A stretch of DNA of 64,000 nucleotides from Algoriphagus halophilus (GCF_900129785.1 NZ_FSRC01000004.1:124001-188000); one strand, 5' to 3'; counted from the first letter of the stretch, positions 35,138 through 44,770 are shown. Notes: generated by a model from the letters alone, not told the origin. Numbers and translations are program-made.

Positions 35138-35847
35138 TGGCCAATACCTGGTTTCAATTTCAGCAGTTTCGGGTTCATCAGGACCAATGTGCTATGAAGA
35201 TTAGTACTGATGCAGTACTCTTGGGTGGATTGGCTTCTATTGAAAATCCCCAAAAAATACTGGATATAGGTACGGGGACAGGAGTGATCTCTTTGATGCT
35301 GGCCCAGCGTTATCCCATTGCTCAAGTAATCGGTATTGAACTCGACAATGTGGCTGCAAATCAAGCAGGTGAAAATTTTAATTCCAGCCCTTTTTCATCT
35401 AGGATGAAGATTTGGGAAGGAAGATTTCAAGAGTTTAATTCTGAAGAGAAATTTGACCTGATCGTCAGTAATCCTCCCTATTTTCCAGATCATTTAAAGT
35501 CTCAAAACTCCAAAAGAAATCAGGCTTTGCATACGGACACCCTTTCTTTTAGGGAGCTTGTTTGCAATTCAGCTAGCTTGCTTAGTAAGGAAGGTTGTTT
35601 TTGGGTGATTTTACCTCCCAGACAAATGCAAGATCTGAGGGAGGTTTCTAAAGAGTTTGGACTAAGCCAATGGCAATCTTTCACGGTACAAGATAAACCA
35701 GGAAAGAGAGTAATTAGAGAAATGGTGTGTTTTGGGTTGGAAGAAAAGGAGTTCCAATCCCAAGAAATTTTCATAAAAAATGAGGATGGGACAGCTCATC
35801 CTAGCTATCAAAAGATTGTTTCAGGCTTTTTGTTAGAATTTCCTTGA
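35137..35847 (+). CDS. trmN6: tRNA1(Val) adenine-37 N6-methyltransferase (TrmN6/YfiC)
   Basis: The 236-residue protein starts FQFQQFRVHQDQCAMKISTDAVLLGGLA, the typical YfiC N-terminus (given in pieces), then ILDIGTGTGVISLMLAQR for SAM binding and VSNPPYF, the catalytic NPPY motif of N6-adenine methyltransferases, near residue 110. The start is coupled to the upstream stop. It should methylate A37 of tRNA-Val. Confidence 0.86.
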   Translation: MANTWFQFQQFRVHQDQCAMKISTDAVLLGGLASIENPQKILDIGTGTGVISLMLAQRYPIAQVIGIELDNVAANQAGENFNSSPFSSRMKIWEGRFQEFNSEEKFDLIVSNPPYFPDHLKSQNSKRNQALHTDTLSFRELVCNSASLLSKEGCFWVILPPRQMQDLREVSKEFGLSQWQSFTVQDKPGKRVIREMVCFGLEEKEFQSQEIFIKNEDGTAHPSYQKIVSGFLLEFP

Positions 35848-36031
35848 AAAAATAAGGAGAATCTAGAGGTTTCCTTGGATATTGAGATCAATTTTGGCCA
35901 AAAATTCAATTTTTAGCTTTAATTAAACCATTTTTCTACCCTGATATTTTCAATAGGACGTATTTTTTTTAAAGAATCTTCAATATTTGACCCTATTTGT
36001 TGTGAATGGTAGTTTTTGAGGGGTAAGTGAT

Positions 36032-36062
36032 CTTGTTTGTGAATACTAATTCTATATTTTTG
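36032..36062 (+). promoter_or_regulatory. Promoter of the kelch/TonB/DUF4249 operon
   Basis: CTTG (36032-36035), a 19-base spacer and TATTTTTG (36055-36062). The first ATG with a signal peptide follows at 36091. Bases 35848-36031 hold nothing else I can name. Confidence 0.6.
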
Positions 36063-36090
36063 GGTGATATTTAATTACTACTACAATCAT

Positions 36091-37548
36091 ATGCGAAAAC
36101 TTCTATCTCTGAGCATGTTATTTATGCTTCTTTTGGGATGGGCTTGTACTGAAGAGGAACCTGAAACCACGGTGTTAGTCACTGAAGATGTGCTATACAC
36201 CAGTGCAGAAAATGTCAGACTTCTCGGTCGCTTAATTACAAACCAAACAATCAACGCGGTCGATCATGGTTTTTATCTCGCCGAAGATGAAAATTTTTCA
36301 TCCCCAATAATTATTTCACTAGGTACAAAAGAAGGTCCCGGTAGATTTATAGGGGAAACTACTGGATTGACAAATTCAAAAACCTATTATGCAAAATCCT
36401 TTATGGATTTGGGAGGAGAGATTCAATTTGGAAATGTGATTACCCTAAACACATTAAGTCCAATAATTGAGACCTTCTCGCCAGCATTTGGATTGGTTGG
36501 GGAGAGCATGACTATTACAGGTCAAAATTTTACAGAAGATACAGAAGTGTTCTTTGGTGATTCAAAAGCGGTAATCACATCTATAGAATTCGAGTCCAGG
36601 CTTCATTTGATCATCCCTGAGGCCTCAGATTTTTCGGTTCCTATTACCGTAATCGTTCAAGATAAAACCTTGGAATTTAACTCCAACTTTGAATACCAAA
36701 TTGGTACCTATGAGTTGATCAACAAGTTTCCTGAAGCTGTTAGACTTTATGGAAATGCATTTTACCAGACCAATTCCGGGTTGAATATTGGCTTGGGAAC
36801 AGTTTCCAAGAACAGTTTTTATTCAAAAATCCAGCAATATGACATTGGTTCCAATACATGGAAAGAAGTTTCATTTCCGGGTACAAACCGAGCCTATGGA
36901 TTTGCCACCAAAAATTACTTGGGAGGTGGAACCGCTGGTTTGATACCGAATCCATATGATATTAATTTCTCATTTTATAAAGTGACGGATTCTGGATTTG
37001 AAAGGCTACCGGATTTACCTTTTGCCAGTAGAGAATCAATCGCTTTCGAAAATGGGGGAAATCTCTATGTCCTTGGAGGAAAAGAGGGGAATACTTCCGC
37101 ATTAAGAAGATTTAATTCAGCCACCAATACCTGGACAAATCTGAATGATTCTCCGGTTGAGTTTTCTACTGAGAATGCATTCTTTGTGTATCAAAATAAG
37201 GTCTATATCATAGGCAATGATGCAGTGCTTTGGGAATATACGATCAACTCTGATTCTTGGGAGTCTGTATCTACCTATCCTGGTAGCTTAGGGCAAGGTT
37301 ATGGGATGGGGCAAGTGATTGGTAATAAAGCATATGTAGGGCTTTATCAAAGAAATACTCAGGTTTGGGAGTTGGATATGAATACCATGATTTGGAAATC
37401 AAAAAATGACATTCCAGGTTTACCTCAGGAAATTACGGTAGCCCACTTTGAGAAGGATGGATTCCTATATATTATGAGAATGCCTGATATTACTTTGGCA
37501 GGGAATTTCCCGATGAATTTGTACAAGTTTGACCCCAACGGATTTTAA
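36091..37548 (+). CDS. Kelch-repeat lipoprotein with IPT/TIG domain
   Basis: From the ATG at 36091 the 485-residue protein has a lipoprotein signal peptide with Cys19 (LGWACTEEE). An N-terminal beta domain is followed by an IPT/TIG domain (IETFSPAFGLVGESMTITGQNFTEDTEVFF in pieces, about 130-215). Kelch-like repeats then form a propeller (NTWKEVSF, GGNLYVLGG, NTWTNLNDSP, NKVYIIGND), about 225-485. Surface-exposed binding or structural support is likely. It is nine bases upstream of the TonB receptor, so the two should work together. Confidence 0.78.
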   Translation: MRKLLSLSMLFMLLLGWACTEEEPETTVLVTEDVLYTSAENVRLLGRLITNQTINAVDHGFYLAEDENFSSPIIISLGTKEGPGRFIGETTGLTNSKTYYAKSFMDLGGEIQFGNVITLNTLSPIIETFSPAFGLVGESMTITGQNFTEDTEVFFGDSKAVITSIEFESRLHLIIPEASDFSVPITVIVQDKTLEFNSNFEYQIGTYELINKFPEAVRLYGNAFYQTNSGLNIGLGTVSKNSFYSKIQQYDIGSNTWKEVSFPGTNRAYGFATKNYLGGGTAGLIPNPYDINFSFYKVTDSGFERLPDLPFASRESIAFENGGNLYVLGGKEGNTSALRRFNSATNTWTNLNDSPVEFSTENAFFVYQNKVYIIGNDAVLWEYTINSDSWESVSTYPGSLGQGYGMGQVIGNKAYVGLYQRNTQVWELDMNTMIWKSKNDIPGLPQEITVAHFEKDGFLYIMRMPDITLAGNFPMNLYKFDPNGF

Positions 37549-37557
37549 TCTCAGCAT

Positions 37558-39957
37558 ATGAAAAAACATTTACTCATTTTCTTTTTACTGGTTAGTCAGT
37601 TGGGATGGGCTCAGACCGAAGTGAATCGGGAAGTAATCGGAAGAGATATTGGCCAATTGAAAGGAATTAGAATTACTGGCCGAATCATCGATGAAATTAC
37701 AGGAGAAGCATTGGTAGGAGCTACTGTGACTGTTCCTGAATTAGAAATCAACAGAATAACCGACAACAATGGTGGCTTTGAACTGATCCTAGATCGTGCA
37801 GAGTACAACCTTCAATTTAGGTATGTGGGCTATGAAACCATTGATTACCCAATCACTGCAGTAGGCGATGGAAGAATTTCCATCAAAATGCTTCAGGAAG
37901 ATTTTCAATTAGATGATGTGGTGATTTATGGTAGTGATCCCGAGAAAAATATTCGTTCCACGGATATGGGAGCCATTACCATGAGTATGAATACCATGCG
38001 TGAGTTGCCTCCTTTTTTAGGAGAAGTGGACATTATTCGCTCTATGGCCACCCTTCCAGGGGTAAGCCAGGTGGGTGAAGCTGCAGCTGGCTTAAACGTC
38101 AGAGGTGGAGGCGCCGATCAAAACCTGATCCAATTTGCAGGGGCTCCTATCTATAACCCTACCCACTTGTTTGGATTGTTTACTTCTTTCAATGCGGATG
38201 CGGTGAATGGTGTGACTTTATACAAGTCAGTAATCCCAGCAAGATTTGGAGGTAGAGGTTCTTCGATCTTGGATATACAACCAAAAGCGGGATCTATTTC
38301 CAATTGGGGTGGAGATTTGATGCTAAGTAATTTTTCCGGAAAAGTAGGTTTCAATGGACCAGTTGTAAAAGACAAGGTTTCCATAAGAGGGGGGTTTAGA
38401 GGATCTTATATCAATTGGTTTTTAGGTGCTTTGAGCAACCCGGACCTAAAGAATTCAAGAGCGAATTTTTATGATGGAAACCTGGTGATTTCTGCCCCGA
38501 TCTCAGAGAAAAATGAGTTCACGTATAGCTATTATACTTCTTACGATGATTTTGCTTTTGCCTCTGATACGACCGTGTCCTGGAAAAACAACAGTCATTC
38601 CTTGCAATGGAAAAGTGTTTTCAATGACAAGATGGGCCTCGAGGCTTTGGGGTATTATACCCAATATGATTACAGCATTTTCAACAGATCCGGAATCAAT
38701 GATTTTGACCTGAATTCTGGCATCAAAGATTATGGTATCAAAGCATATTTCTATTATATGTTTAGCGAGACCAATAAAATAACAGTGGGAGGAGATTTCA
38801 AAAATTTGGAATTGCAACCAGGGGAATTAATTCCTTCTACAGGAGGGGAATCAGGAATCTTACCACAAAAAGTGCAGAATGAAAATGGAAGAGAATCAGG
38901 TGTTCACTTCCAGCATGAATTTGAATTAGGAGAGAAGTTTGGGATGTCTTACGGTGTCCGATATGACATGTATAGTTATTTCGGTCCTAGGGTTGTCCGG
39001 GAGTATGCGGAAAACCAACCTCTTTCGGATGGAAGTGCCATTAGTGAAACTACCTATGCAGATGGAGAGGAGATTCAATCATATAATGGACTTGGGCCAA
39101 GAGGTTCATTACGTTACTCCTTCTCCAAGGCTAGCTCGATTAAATTGGGATACAATAAAATGTACCAGTTCATCCACCTAATTTCCAATACAGCCACTAT
39201 TGCCCCTACTGATGTTTGGAAGCTGAGCGATAATTACTTGAAACCGCAAATTGTCGATCAGATATCATTGGGATTCTATAACAATTTCAAAGGCAATATT
39301 TTTGAAACCTCCATCGAAGTCTACTACAAAGACATCCAGAATGTCATAGAGTATAAGGATGGAGCCAATTTAATTCTTCAGAATAATCTGGAAACCGAAT
39401 TGGTTCCTGCCAATGGACGGGCATATGGGGTGGAATTATATGTGAAGAAGAATTTGGGAAGATTGACTGGCTGGGCTTCCTATACCTACTCCCGAAGTTT
39501 GAGACAAGTAATCACTCCATTTGAAGAAGAAATCATCAATGATGGAGATTGGTATGCTTCCAATTATGACAAGCCTCATGACTTTACCTTGATAGGAAAC
39601 TACAAAGTGAGTACCAACACCTCTGTTTCGGCAACATTTGGATATAGCACTGGTAGACCAGTTACCTACCCAGAAGCCAAGTTTGATTATTCAGGAAACA
39701 ATCTTGCTTATTTCAATAGAAGAAATGAACAGCGATTACCAGATTATCATAGATTGGACATTTCTGTCAACTTTAAACTTCCAGGTAAGGGTAAATTCTT
39801 CGATGGGGATTGGACTTTCTCAGTATTGAATGTGTATGGACGTAAAAATCCATTCTCGCTCTTCTTTGTGGATGAGTTAGGTGCACCTCCACAAGCGTTA
39901 AAACTTGCCGTATTAGGTGTTCCTCTTCCAAGTATCAGCTACTCTATTAAGTTTTAA
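37558..39957 (+). CDS. TonB-dependent receptor with carboxypeptidase-regulatory-like domain
   Basis: The 799-residue protein has a signal peptide (1-19, LGWAQ), an N-terminal regulatory-like domain (about 35-115, IRITGRIIDEITGEALVGATV and YVGYETIDYPI), a plug (about 120-235, LNVRGGGADQNLIQFAGAPIY and PARFGGRGSSILDI) and a barrel ending in SYSIKF. It imports a ligand across the outer membrane with TonB energy. It is not accompanied by SusD, so it is not a classical polysaccharide system. The substrate is unknown. Confidence 0.92.
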   Translation: MKKHLLIFFLLVSQLGWAQTEVNREVIGRDIGQLKGIRITGRIIDEITGEALVGATVTVPELEINRITDNNGGFELILDRAEYNLQFRYVGYETIDYPITAVGDGRISIKMLQEDFQLDDVVIYGSDPEKNIRSTDMGAITMSMNTMRELPPFLGEVDIIRSMATLPGVSQVGEAAAGLNVRGGGADQNLIQFAGAPIYNPTHLFGLFTSFNADAVNGVTLYKSVIPARFGGRGSSILDIQPKAGSISNWGGDLMLSNFSGKVGFNGPVVKDKVSIRGGFRGSYINWFLGALSNPDLKNSRANFYDGNLVISAPISEKNEFTYSYYTSYDDFAFASDTTVSWKNNSHSLQWKSVFNDKMGLEALGYYTQYDYSIFNRSGINDFDLNSGIKDYGIKAYFYYMFSETNKITVGGDFKNLELQPGELIPSTGGESGILPQKVQNENGRESGVHFQHEFELGEKFGMSYGVRYDMYSYFGPRVVREYAENQPLSDGSAISETTYADGEEIQSYNGLGPRGSLRYSFSKASSIKLGYNKMYQFIHLISNTATIAPTDVWKLSDNYLKPQIVDQISLGFYNNFKGNIFETSIEVYYKDIQNVIEYKDGANLILQNNLETELVPANGRAYGVELYVKKNLGRLTGWASYTYSRSLRQVITPFEEEIINDGDWYASNYDKPHDFTLIGNYKVSTNTSVSATFGYSTGRPVTYPEAKFDYSGNNLAYFNRRNEQRLPDYHRLDISVNFKLPGKGKFFDGDWTFSVLNVYGRKNPFSLFFVDELGAPPQALKLAVLGVPLPSISYSIKF

Positions 39958-39961
39958 TAAG

Positions 39962-41029
39962 ATGCTAAAAAAATATATTTACCTGCTTTTAATTTTACCA
40001 TTGGCTGCTTGCATTGACCCCTATGTGGTTAATGTAGAAAGTGGTGAGCAGTTATTGACTGTGGAAGGCACAATAACTACTACTCCAGGAGTTCAAAGTA
40101 TTCGACTTACGAGAAGTGATACTTATGGGAGTATTTTTGAAGGCTTGATCAGGCCAGTCTCCAATGCTACTGTAGTGATTCGAGATGACCAGGGAAAGGT
40201 AATTTTCTTGACTGAAGATACTGAAGACAGAGGTGTGTATTATACTCCTGAAAATTTTGCGGCGGTTGTTGGTAGGTCCTATACCCTGCAAATCCAACTC
40301 GTCGATGGGAAGGTATATACCTCCTTGCCGGAATTAGTCAATTCAGTACCTGAAATAAAAAATATCGATGTGAAGGTAGTGAAGATCGCAGTGGAAGGTG
40401 AGGTTTTGGAGCGGTCAGGTGTACAGTTGATAGCAGAAATTGAAGATCCATCTGATCAAAATAACTTCTACTACTGGAGAACAGATCAGTCTACCTATAT
40501 TTTAAAAACAAGGCCAGACCTTTATACTCCAAATCCGAACTTAAGAAACCCACCAAGTAGGGAGCCTGAACCAAAGGACTGCTGCATTGTATGTTTCAAA
40601 ACCGAGTTGCTTGGAAGTCAAGGGATTTATTTGGAGAAAGATGACATCTTCAATGGTTTGAATACTAAAGTAGCTGCTGGTTTCATTGAAGATGATGGGA
40701 AGCGATTTGTAGAAACATTGAGAACTGATTTGAGGCAGATGAGTATTTCTCAGGAAGCTTATCGATTTTTAAGATTGGTCAAACAACAAACGGAAGTTTC
40801 AGGGTCTGTATTTGATCCGCCACCTGCAAACATCAGAGGGAATATGATCAGTTTGGATGATCCAGAAGAGGTGGTTTTAGGGTATTTTATGGCTGCGGGA
40901 GAAACAGTCAAACGAATTTATATCCAAGCAGAAGATCTTGATTTTACGCAGCCAGCAGTAATTATTCCAGACGATTGTCGTGAAATTGAAGGAGCCCAAT
41001 TGAATCCTCCAGTAGACTGGAATCCATAA
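39962..41029 (+). CDS. DUF4249 lipoprotein (first copy)
   Basis: From the ATG at 39962 the 355-residue protein has a lipoprotein signal peptide with Cys17 (LAACIDPY). It then has the DUF4249 pattern: EQLLTVEGTITTTPG, RLTRSDTYGS and YTLQIQLVDGKVYTS. A Cys cluster KDCCIVC (207-211) is followed by SVFDPPPANIRGN, EEVVLGYFMAAGE and a last DDC. It is 4 bases after the TonB receptor stop. DUF4249 proteins accompany TonB receptors in this phylum, and the role is unknown. Confidence 0.85.
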   Translation: MLKKYIYLLLILPLAACIDPYVVNVESGEQLLTVEGTITTTPGVQSIRLTRSDTYGSIFEGLIRPVSNATVVIRDDQGKVIFLTEDTEDRGVYYTPENFAAVVGRSYTLQIQLVDGKVYTSLPELVNSVPEIKNIDVKVVKIAVEGEVLERSGVQLIAEIEDPSDQNNFYYWRTDQSTYILKTRPDLYTPNPNLRNPPSREPEPKDCCIVCFKTELLGSQGIYLEKDDIFNGLNTKVAAGFIEDDGKRFVETLRTDLRQMSISQEAYRFLRLVKQQTEVSGSVFDPPPANIRGNMISLDDPEEVVLGYFMAAGETVKRIYIQAEDLDFTQPAVIIPDDCREIEGAQLNPPVDWNP

Positions 41030-41050
41030 AATTTATTGATATAAAGTACT

Positions 41051-42097
41051 TTGAAAAAGTTTAGTTTTATCTTTTTTATCCTACTATGGAGTTGTGTAGA
41101 CCCATATGAAGTGGATATTGAAGAGGGGGTTCAACTGCTGACCGTCGAGGGAATGGTGACTAATGGACCTGGACCTCATCTTGTAAAGCTTTCTAGGAGT
41201 GATACGTATGGAAGCATTTATGAAGGGCTCGTTCGTCCCGTTGCTGGAGCAACGGTGATCGTAAGGGATCAAACAGGAAAAGTGATTTTTCTGGAAGAAG
41301 ATCTTGAAAATAGGGGTGATTATTATACTTCTGCAGATTTTTCAGCAGAGGTTGGAAATACCTATACCTTGCAAATCCAGCTGGTAGACGGAACCGTTTA
41401 TTCTTCTTTACCAGAGACCTTACCATCCGTTCCAGAGATCCAAGAGATCAATTATCAGGTCAAAAAAATTCCTGTGGAAGGAGAATTGAATCCAGATTCA
41501 GGAGTTCAATTCTTGGTGGACATAGAGGACCCTGAGGAGGAGGATAACTATTACTATTGGAAAAAAGGTCCTTCTATGTACATTTTAGAAACCAGGCCGG
41601 ACCTTTATCACTTACCTCCGCCAAGCCGACAGCCAGCACCAAAGGATTGTTGTATTTCTTGTTATCGATCTGAGCAGGTGGCTAACTATTCGATATTCAT
41701 AGCAAATGATGACACTTTTAATGGTCTTAGCTCTAGAATCCCTGCAGCTTTTGTGTTGGATGACGGTTTGCGTTTTGTCAACCAATATAGAATTGATATC
41801 GAACAATACAGTATTTCTGCAGGAGCCTACCGCTTTCTTCGATTGGTGAAACAGCAAGTTGAGTTGAGTGGATCTGTATTTGATCCTCCACCTGCCAATA
41901 TTCGAGGCAATATGGTCAGTTTGGATCATCCTGATGAAGTGGTTTTGGGGTATTTTATGGCAGCAGGAGAAACCAGCAAAAGAGTCTATGTGGATGCTAC
42001 TAAATTAGATTTTGTACAGGGTAGAACGATTATTGCTGATGATTGTAGAGTTGTAGATGGCGCACAAACCGAGCGGCCTTCAGATTGGAATCCATGA
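41051..42097 (+). CDS. DUF4249 lipoprotein (second copy)
   Basis: The 348-residue protein starts at a TTG (41051) and has a lipoprotein signal peptide with Cys15 (LLWSCVDPY). It is a close tandem paralogue of the previous gene, with the same EGVQLLTVEG, KLSRSDTYGS, KDCCISC (200-204), SVFDPPPANIRGNMVSLD and VVLGYFMAAGE blocks. Parts of the DNA also align over long stretches (for instance near 40805 and 41871), so duplication was fairly recent. No ATG fits the signal peptide. Confidence 0.83.
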   Translation: MKKFSFIFFILLWSCVDPYEVDIEEGVQLLTVEGMVTNGPGPHLVKLSRSDTYGSIYEGLVRPVAGATVIVRDQTGKVIFLEEDLENRGDYYTSADFSAEVGNTYTLQIQLVDGTVYSSLPETLPSVPEIQEINYQVKKIPVEGELNPDSGVQFLVDIEDPEEEDNYYYWKKGPSMYILETRPDLYHLPPPSRQPAPKDCCISCYRSEQVANYSIFIANDDTFNGLSSRIPAAFVLDDGLRFVNQYRIDIEQYSISAGAYRFLRLVKQQVELSGSVFDPPPANIRGNMVSLDHPDEVVLGYFMAAGETSKRVYVDATKLDFVQGRTIIADDCRVVDGAQTERPSDWNP

Positions 42098-42113
42098 GAA
42101 AGTACCATAAAGA

Positions 42114-43439
42114 CTAGTTGATACTTTCAATAAACCGAATTCCTAGTGTTTCAAGTTTATTTAGAATAGGGGTATATAACTCTGGTAAAACTGGTACATA
42201 AAGTCCGGTGAGTTTAATTTTTCCATTCAGAAATTCATCTACGGCAATTGCTAAAGGTAAGCCAACCGTTTTTGCCATAGCCGTATAGGTAGAGTCTTCA
42301 CCATAACAAACGAGACTCGAGATGATCGTTTTGGTGCCCTTGCTGGATTTGATTTCAAACTGATGTTGCATCAGGATCATATCTTTGTCCTCTGGAAATA
42401 ATTTCCAATCTTCTTCCAAGATTGCCTGCAGTATACTAGCTGGACTTCCTTGGGTTTTTGGTAGTTTTCGATTACCAAAGAATCCCAACCATTGGATTTT
42501 TTCAAATGTTGGGAAATCCATTTCGGGGATGGCCTCTGCAAGTTTTTCCTCCACTGACAACTCTTTTTTATAGGGTAAAAATGTGTTCAGGAATTGTCTG
42601 AGGGTACTTCCTTCCTGCAAGTTTAACTCGTAAGAGTCATCGGTTAATCCAAGTTGAACAAATACATCCCAAGCTTTACAATAGCCAGACCTCCTCAAAG
42701 TGCCACGCAACATGGTTTGAATAGATTCAATGCCGTATACTTTCCGATAGTTTAGGGAATCACGATTAGGGTAGCCATCAAAATCTCCTAATCTGTCGAA
42801 ATGGATGGTTTCGGTTCTTTTGAATACCTGATGATACGGAACAAATTTCAATTCCCCTTGATCAATATATTTGGAGATTCCCTGTCCTGCTAATACCACA
42901 TTTCTTGGGTTCCAGGTAAACTTGTATTTCCATGGATTATCTTCACTGATTGGGGCAAGTAATCCACCACAATAGGATTTGAAGGAGAGAATTTCTTCCT
43001 GATTGGCTTTTGCCTCTAAAATAATCTTCATGGCAGACATATGATCCAATCCTGGGTCTAAACCACATTCATTTAGAAAAAAAAGGCCTTTCTTTTCTAT
43101 TTCAGCCTGCATGGATTTTATTTCTTCAGATTCATAGGAAGCGGAGAAAAAATGTTTTTTAAGGATCAGACATTCTTTAGCGACGATAGGATGCATAAAT
43201 GCGGGCAGCATGGAAATAACCACATCGGAGGCAGTGATTAATTTTTTCAGTGCCTCTTTATCTTCAATAGAAAAACCTGTTGCTTCTGTATTAGGCTTTC
43301 CTTGGATTTTGGAGTTAGCTAATGCGAGGTCTAAATCTGCAAGAATAAGTTTTCTGCTACCATCACTACAAGTTGCTGCTATATAATCAATTAAATAGGA
43401 GGATGATTTTCCCGCTCCAAGAATCAAAATTGTCTTCAT
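42114..43439 (-). CDS. Saccharopine dehydrogenase-like oxidoreductase
   Basis: From the ATG at 43439 the 441-residue protein has a Rossmann start ILILGAGKSSSYLIDYIA. The central FFLNECGLDPGLDHMSAMKII and later SYCGGLLAPISEDNPWKYKFTWNPRNVVLAG in pieces are typical of the glutamate-forming saccharopine dehydrogenase (lysine catabolism) family. A partner lysine-ketoglutarate reductase is not adjacent. A TTG two codons earlier is possible but less likely. Confidence 0.83.
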   Translation of the reverse strand: MKTILILGAGKSSSYLIDYIAATCSDGSRKLILADLDLALANSKIQGKPNTEATGFSIEDKEALKKLITASDVVISMLPAFMHPIVAKECLILKKHFFSASYESEEIKSMQAEIEKKGLFFLNECGLDPGLDHMSAMKIILEAKANQEEILSFKSYCGGLLAPISEDNPWKYKFTWNPRNVVLAGQGISKYIDQGELKFVPYHQVFKRTETIHFDRLGDFDGYPNRDSLNYRKVYGIESIQTMLRGTLRRSGYCKAWDVFVQLGLTDDSYELNLQEGSTLRQFLNTFLPYKKELSVEEKLAEAIPEMDFPTFEKIQWLGFFGNRKLPKTQGSPASILQAILEEDWKLFPEDKDMILMQHQFEIKSSKGTKTIISSLVCYGEDSTYTAMAKTVGLPLAIAVDEFLNGKIKLTGLYVPVLPELYTPILNKLETLGIRFIESIN

Positions 43440-43502
43440 ATTCAAACTTGGTCAAAGACCTAAATTGGTTATTATTATCAAGCTAGGAAAGGGACTGGCC
43501 TT

Positions 43503-43510
43503 TAATTTTG
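43503..43510 (+). promoter_or_regulatory. -7 box before cdd
   Basis: TAATTTTG matches TAnnTTTG, 46 bases before the cdd ATG. No -33 element at proper spacing is seen. Confidence 0.35.
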
Positions 43511-43556
43511 GAACTATTCACTACATTGTTCGTAAGGATAACTCCTAGATACAACT

Positions 43557-44039
43557 ATGGGTAAAAAAATTAAAATATCGGCCGAATTAGAAGAGTTGGC
43601 TTGGGAGGAATTGGAGAATGAGGATCAGGAATTGATTTTAGAGGCAAAATCAATTAGTAAAGATGCCTATGCACCCTATTCAAATTTTCAAGTTGGTGCG
43701 GCTGCTAAACTAAATTCGGGTAGGATTTTGAGGTCCAGTAATCAGGAGAATGTAAGTTTCCCTGTAGGAGTTTGTGCCGAACGATTGTTATTAGGATATG
43801 CAGGAGCTAATTATCCAGAAGATCCAGTTAAAAAGTTGGCGATTGTAGCCAAAAGAAAAGGCGAAAAAGATTGGGCCTCAGTTTCACCTTGTGGGTTATG
43901 CCGGCAGACCATCAGCGAAACAGAGATGAGGTTTAATCAAGCGATCACCTTACTCATCTTAAGACCAGAAGGTCAAGTGCTTAAGATTCCGGGAATTCAG
44001 GCTCTATTGCCTTTTAAATTTGAGGATTTGAATGGGTAA
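43557..44039 (+). CDS. cdd: Cytidine deaminase
   Basis: The 160-residue enzyme converts cytidine or deoxycytidine to uridine in pyrimidine salvage. The zinc site is Cys73-Ala-Glu75 (VCAER) with Cys112 and Cys115 in PCGLCRQ. YAPYSNFQVGAAA supplies the substrate-binding Asn region. The length fits the homotetrameric type, with a slightly long N-terminus. The next gene overlaps by eight bases. Confidence 0.93.
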   Translation: MGKKIKISAELEELAWEELENEDQELILEAKSISKDAYAPYSNFQVGAAAKLNSGRILRSSNQENVSFPVGVCAERLLLGYAGANYPEDPVKKLAIVAKRKGEKDWASVSPCGLCRQTISETEMRFNQAITLLILRPEGQVLKIPGIQALLPFKFEDLNG

Positions 44040-44688
44040 TCTAATGAAGAAGCGTATCATGGTCAGTTATCAGGCAGAATACTGTGTCTCCCACGAACCT
44101 AATTTTCAAGAGGAAGAAATTTGGATTCTGTTTCATGGATATGGACAATTGGCAGAATTTTTCATTCGTAAGTTTTTACCCTTTGATCAAAACCATCGGC
44201 TTTTTATTGCTCCTGAGGCAACGAATTATTCTTATTTGAAGGATTTCTCTGGCCGAGTTGGTGCCAATTGGATGACCAGCCATGAACGGGAGCTGGCCAT
44301 TGAAAATAATCATAGGTACTTGGATCAATTAGTGGATGGAATCCTGTCAGGGTTTGAGAATGCTCCAAAAGTTCATGTGTTTGGCTTTTCCCAAGGAGTA
44401 GCAACTGCCACCCGTTGGGCAAGCCGTTGGGAGGGGAGGGTCAACAAGTTCGTTCTGTGGGCTGGGGGATTTGCACACGATTTGCAATTAAATGTCAGTA
44501 GAGAAAAATTTTTGGATACTGAGTTTATTAGTGTTTTGGGTGACCAAGATGAATTCGTGAATTCTGAGAATCTCCAAAAACAGGAGGAAATGGTAAAGCT
44601 ATTGGAAAAAAAGGTGAAAAGAATCAATTTTTCTGGAGGACATATCATTGATTCTGAGGTTTTAAAAGGCCTTTTTGAAAAAATATGA
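44032..44688 (+). CDS. Alpha/beta hydrolase, phospholipase/carboxylesterase-like
   Basis: The 218-residue protein has the oxyanion region WILFHGYGQLAEF and the nucleophile elbow VFGFSQGVATA with Ser120. A probable acid Asp is in VLGDQDEFVN and the His in FSGGHIID. This matches small carboxylesterases of the phospholipase/carboxylesterase family. It overlaps cdd by eight bases. An ATG four codons later (44044) could be used. Confidence 0.8.
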   Translation: MGNLMKKRIMVSYQAEYCVSHEPNFQEEEIWILFHGYGQLAEFFIRKFLPFDQNHRLFIAPEATNYSYLKDFSGRVGANWMTSHERELAIENNHRYLDQLVDGILSGFENAPKVHVFGFSQGVATATRWASRWEGRVNKFVLWAGGFAHDLQLNVSREKFLDTEFISVLGDQDEFVNSENLQKQEEMVKLLEKKVKRINFSGGHIIDSEVLKGLFEKI

Positions 44689-44739
44689 GAAATAAATTCA
44701 TGATTTTTAATACAGGGTCCAAAAACAATTTGATGCAAC

Positions 44740-44770
44740 TTTGACATTCACTATTTTTCGAAAAATTTTG
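44740..44770 (+). promoter_or_regulatory. Candidate promoter of the UPF0158 gene
   Basis: TTTG (44740-44743), a 19-base spacer and AAATTTTG (44763-44770). One base differs from the -7 consensus. The ATG is at 44781. Confidence 0.55.

Noticed and set aside
42098..42128. Inverted repeat GAAAGTA/TACTTTC between the DUF4249 and saccharopine dehydrogenase-like genes
   Set aside because: The arms are short, the loop is 17 bases, the second arm lies inside the coding region and no T run follows.
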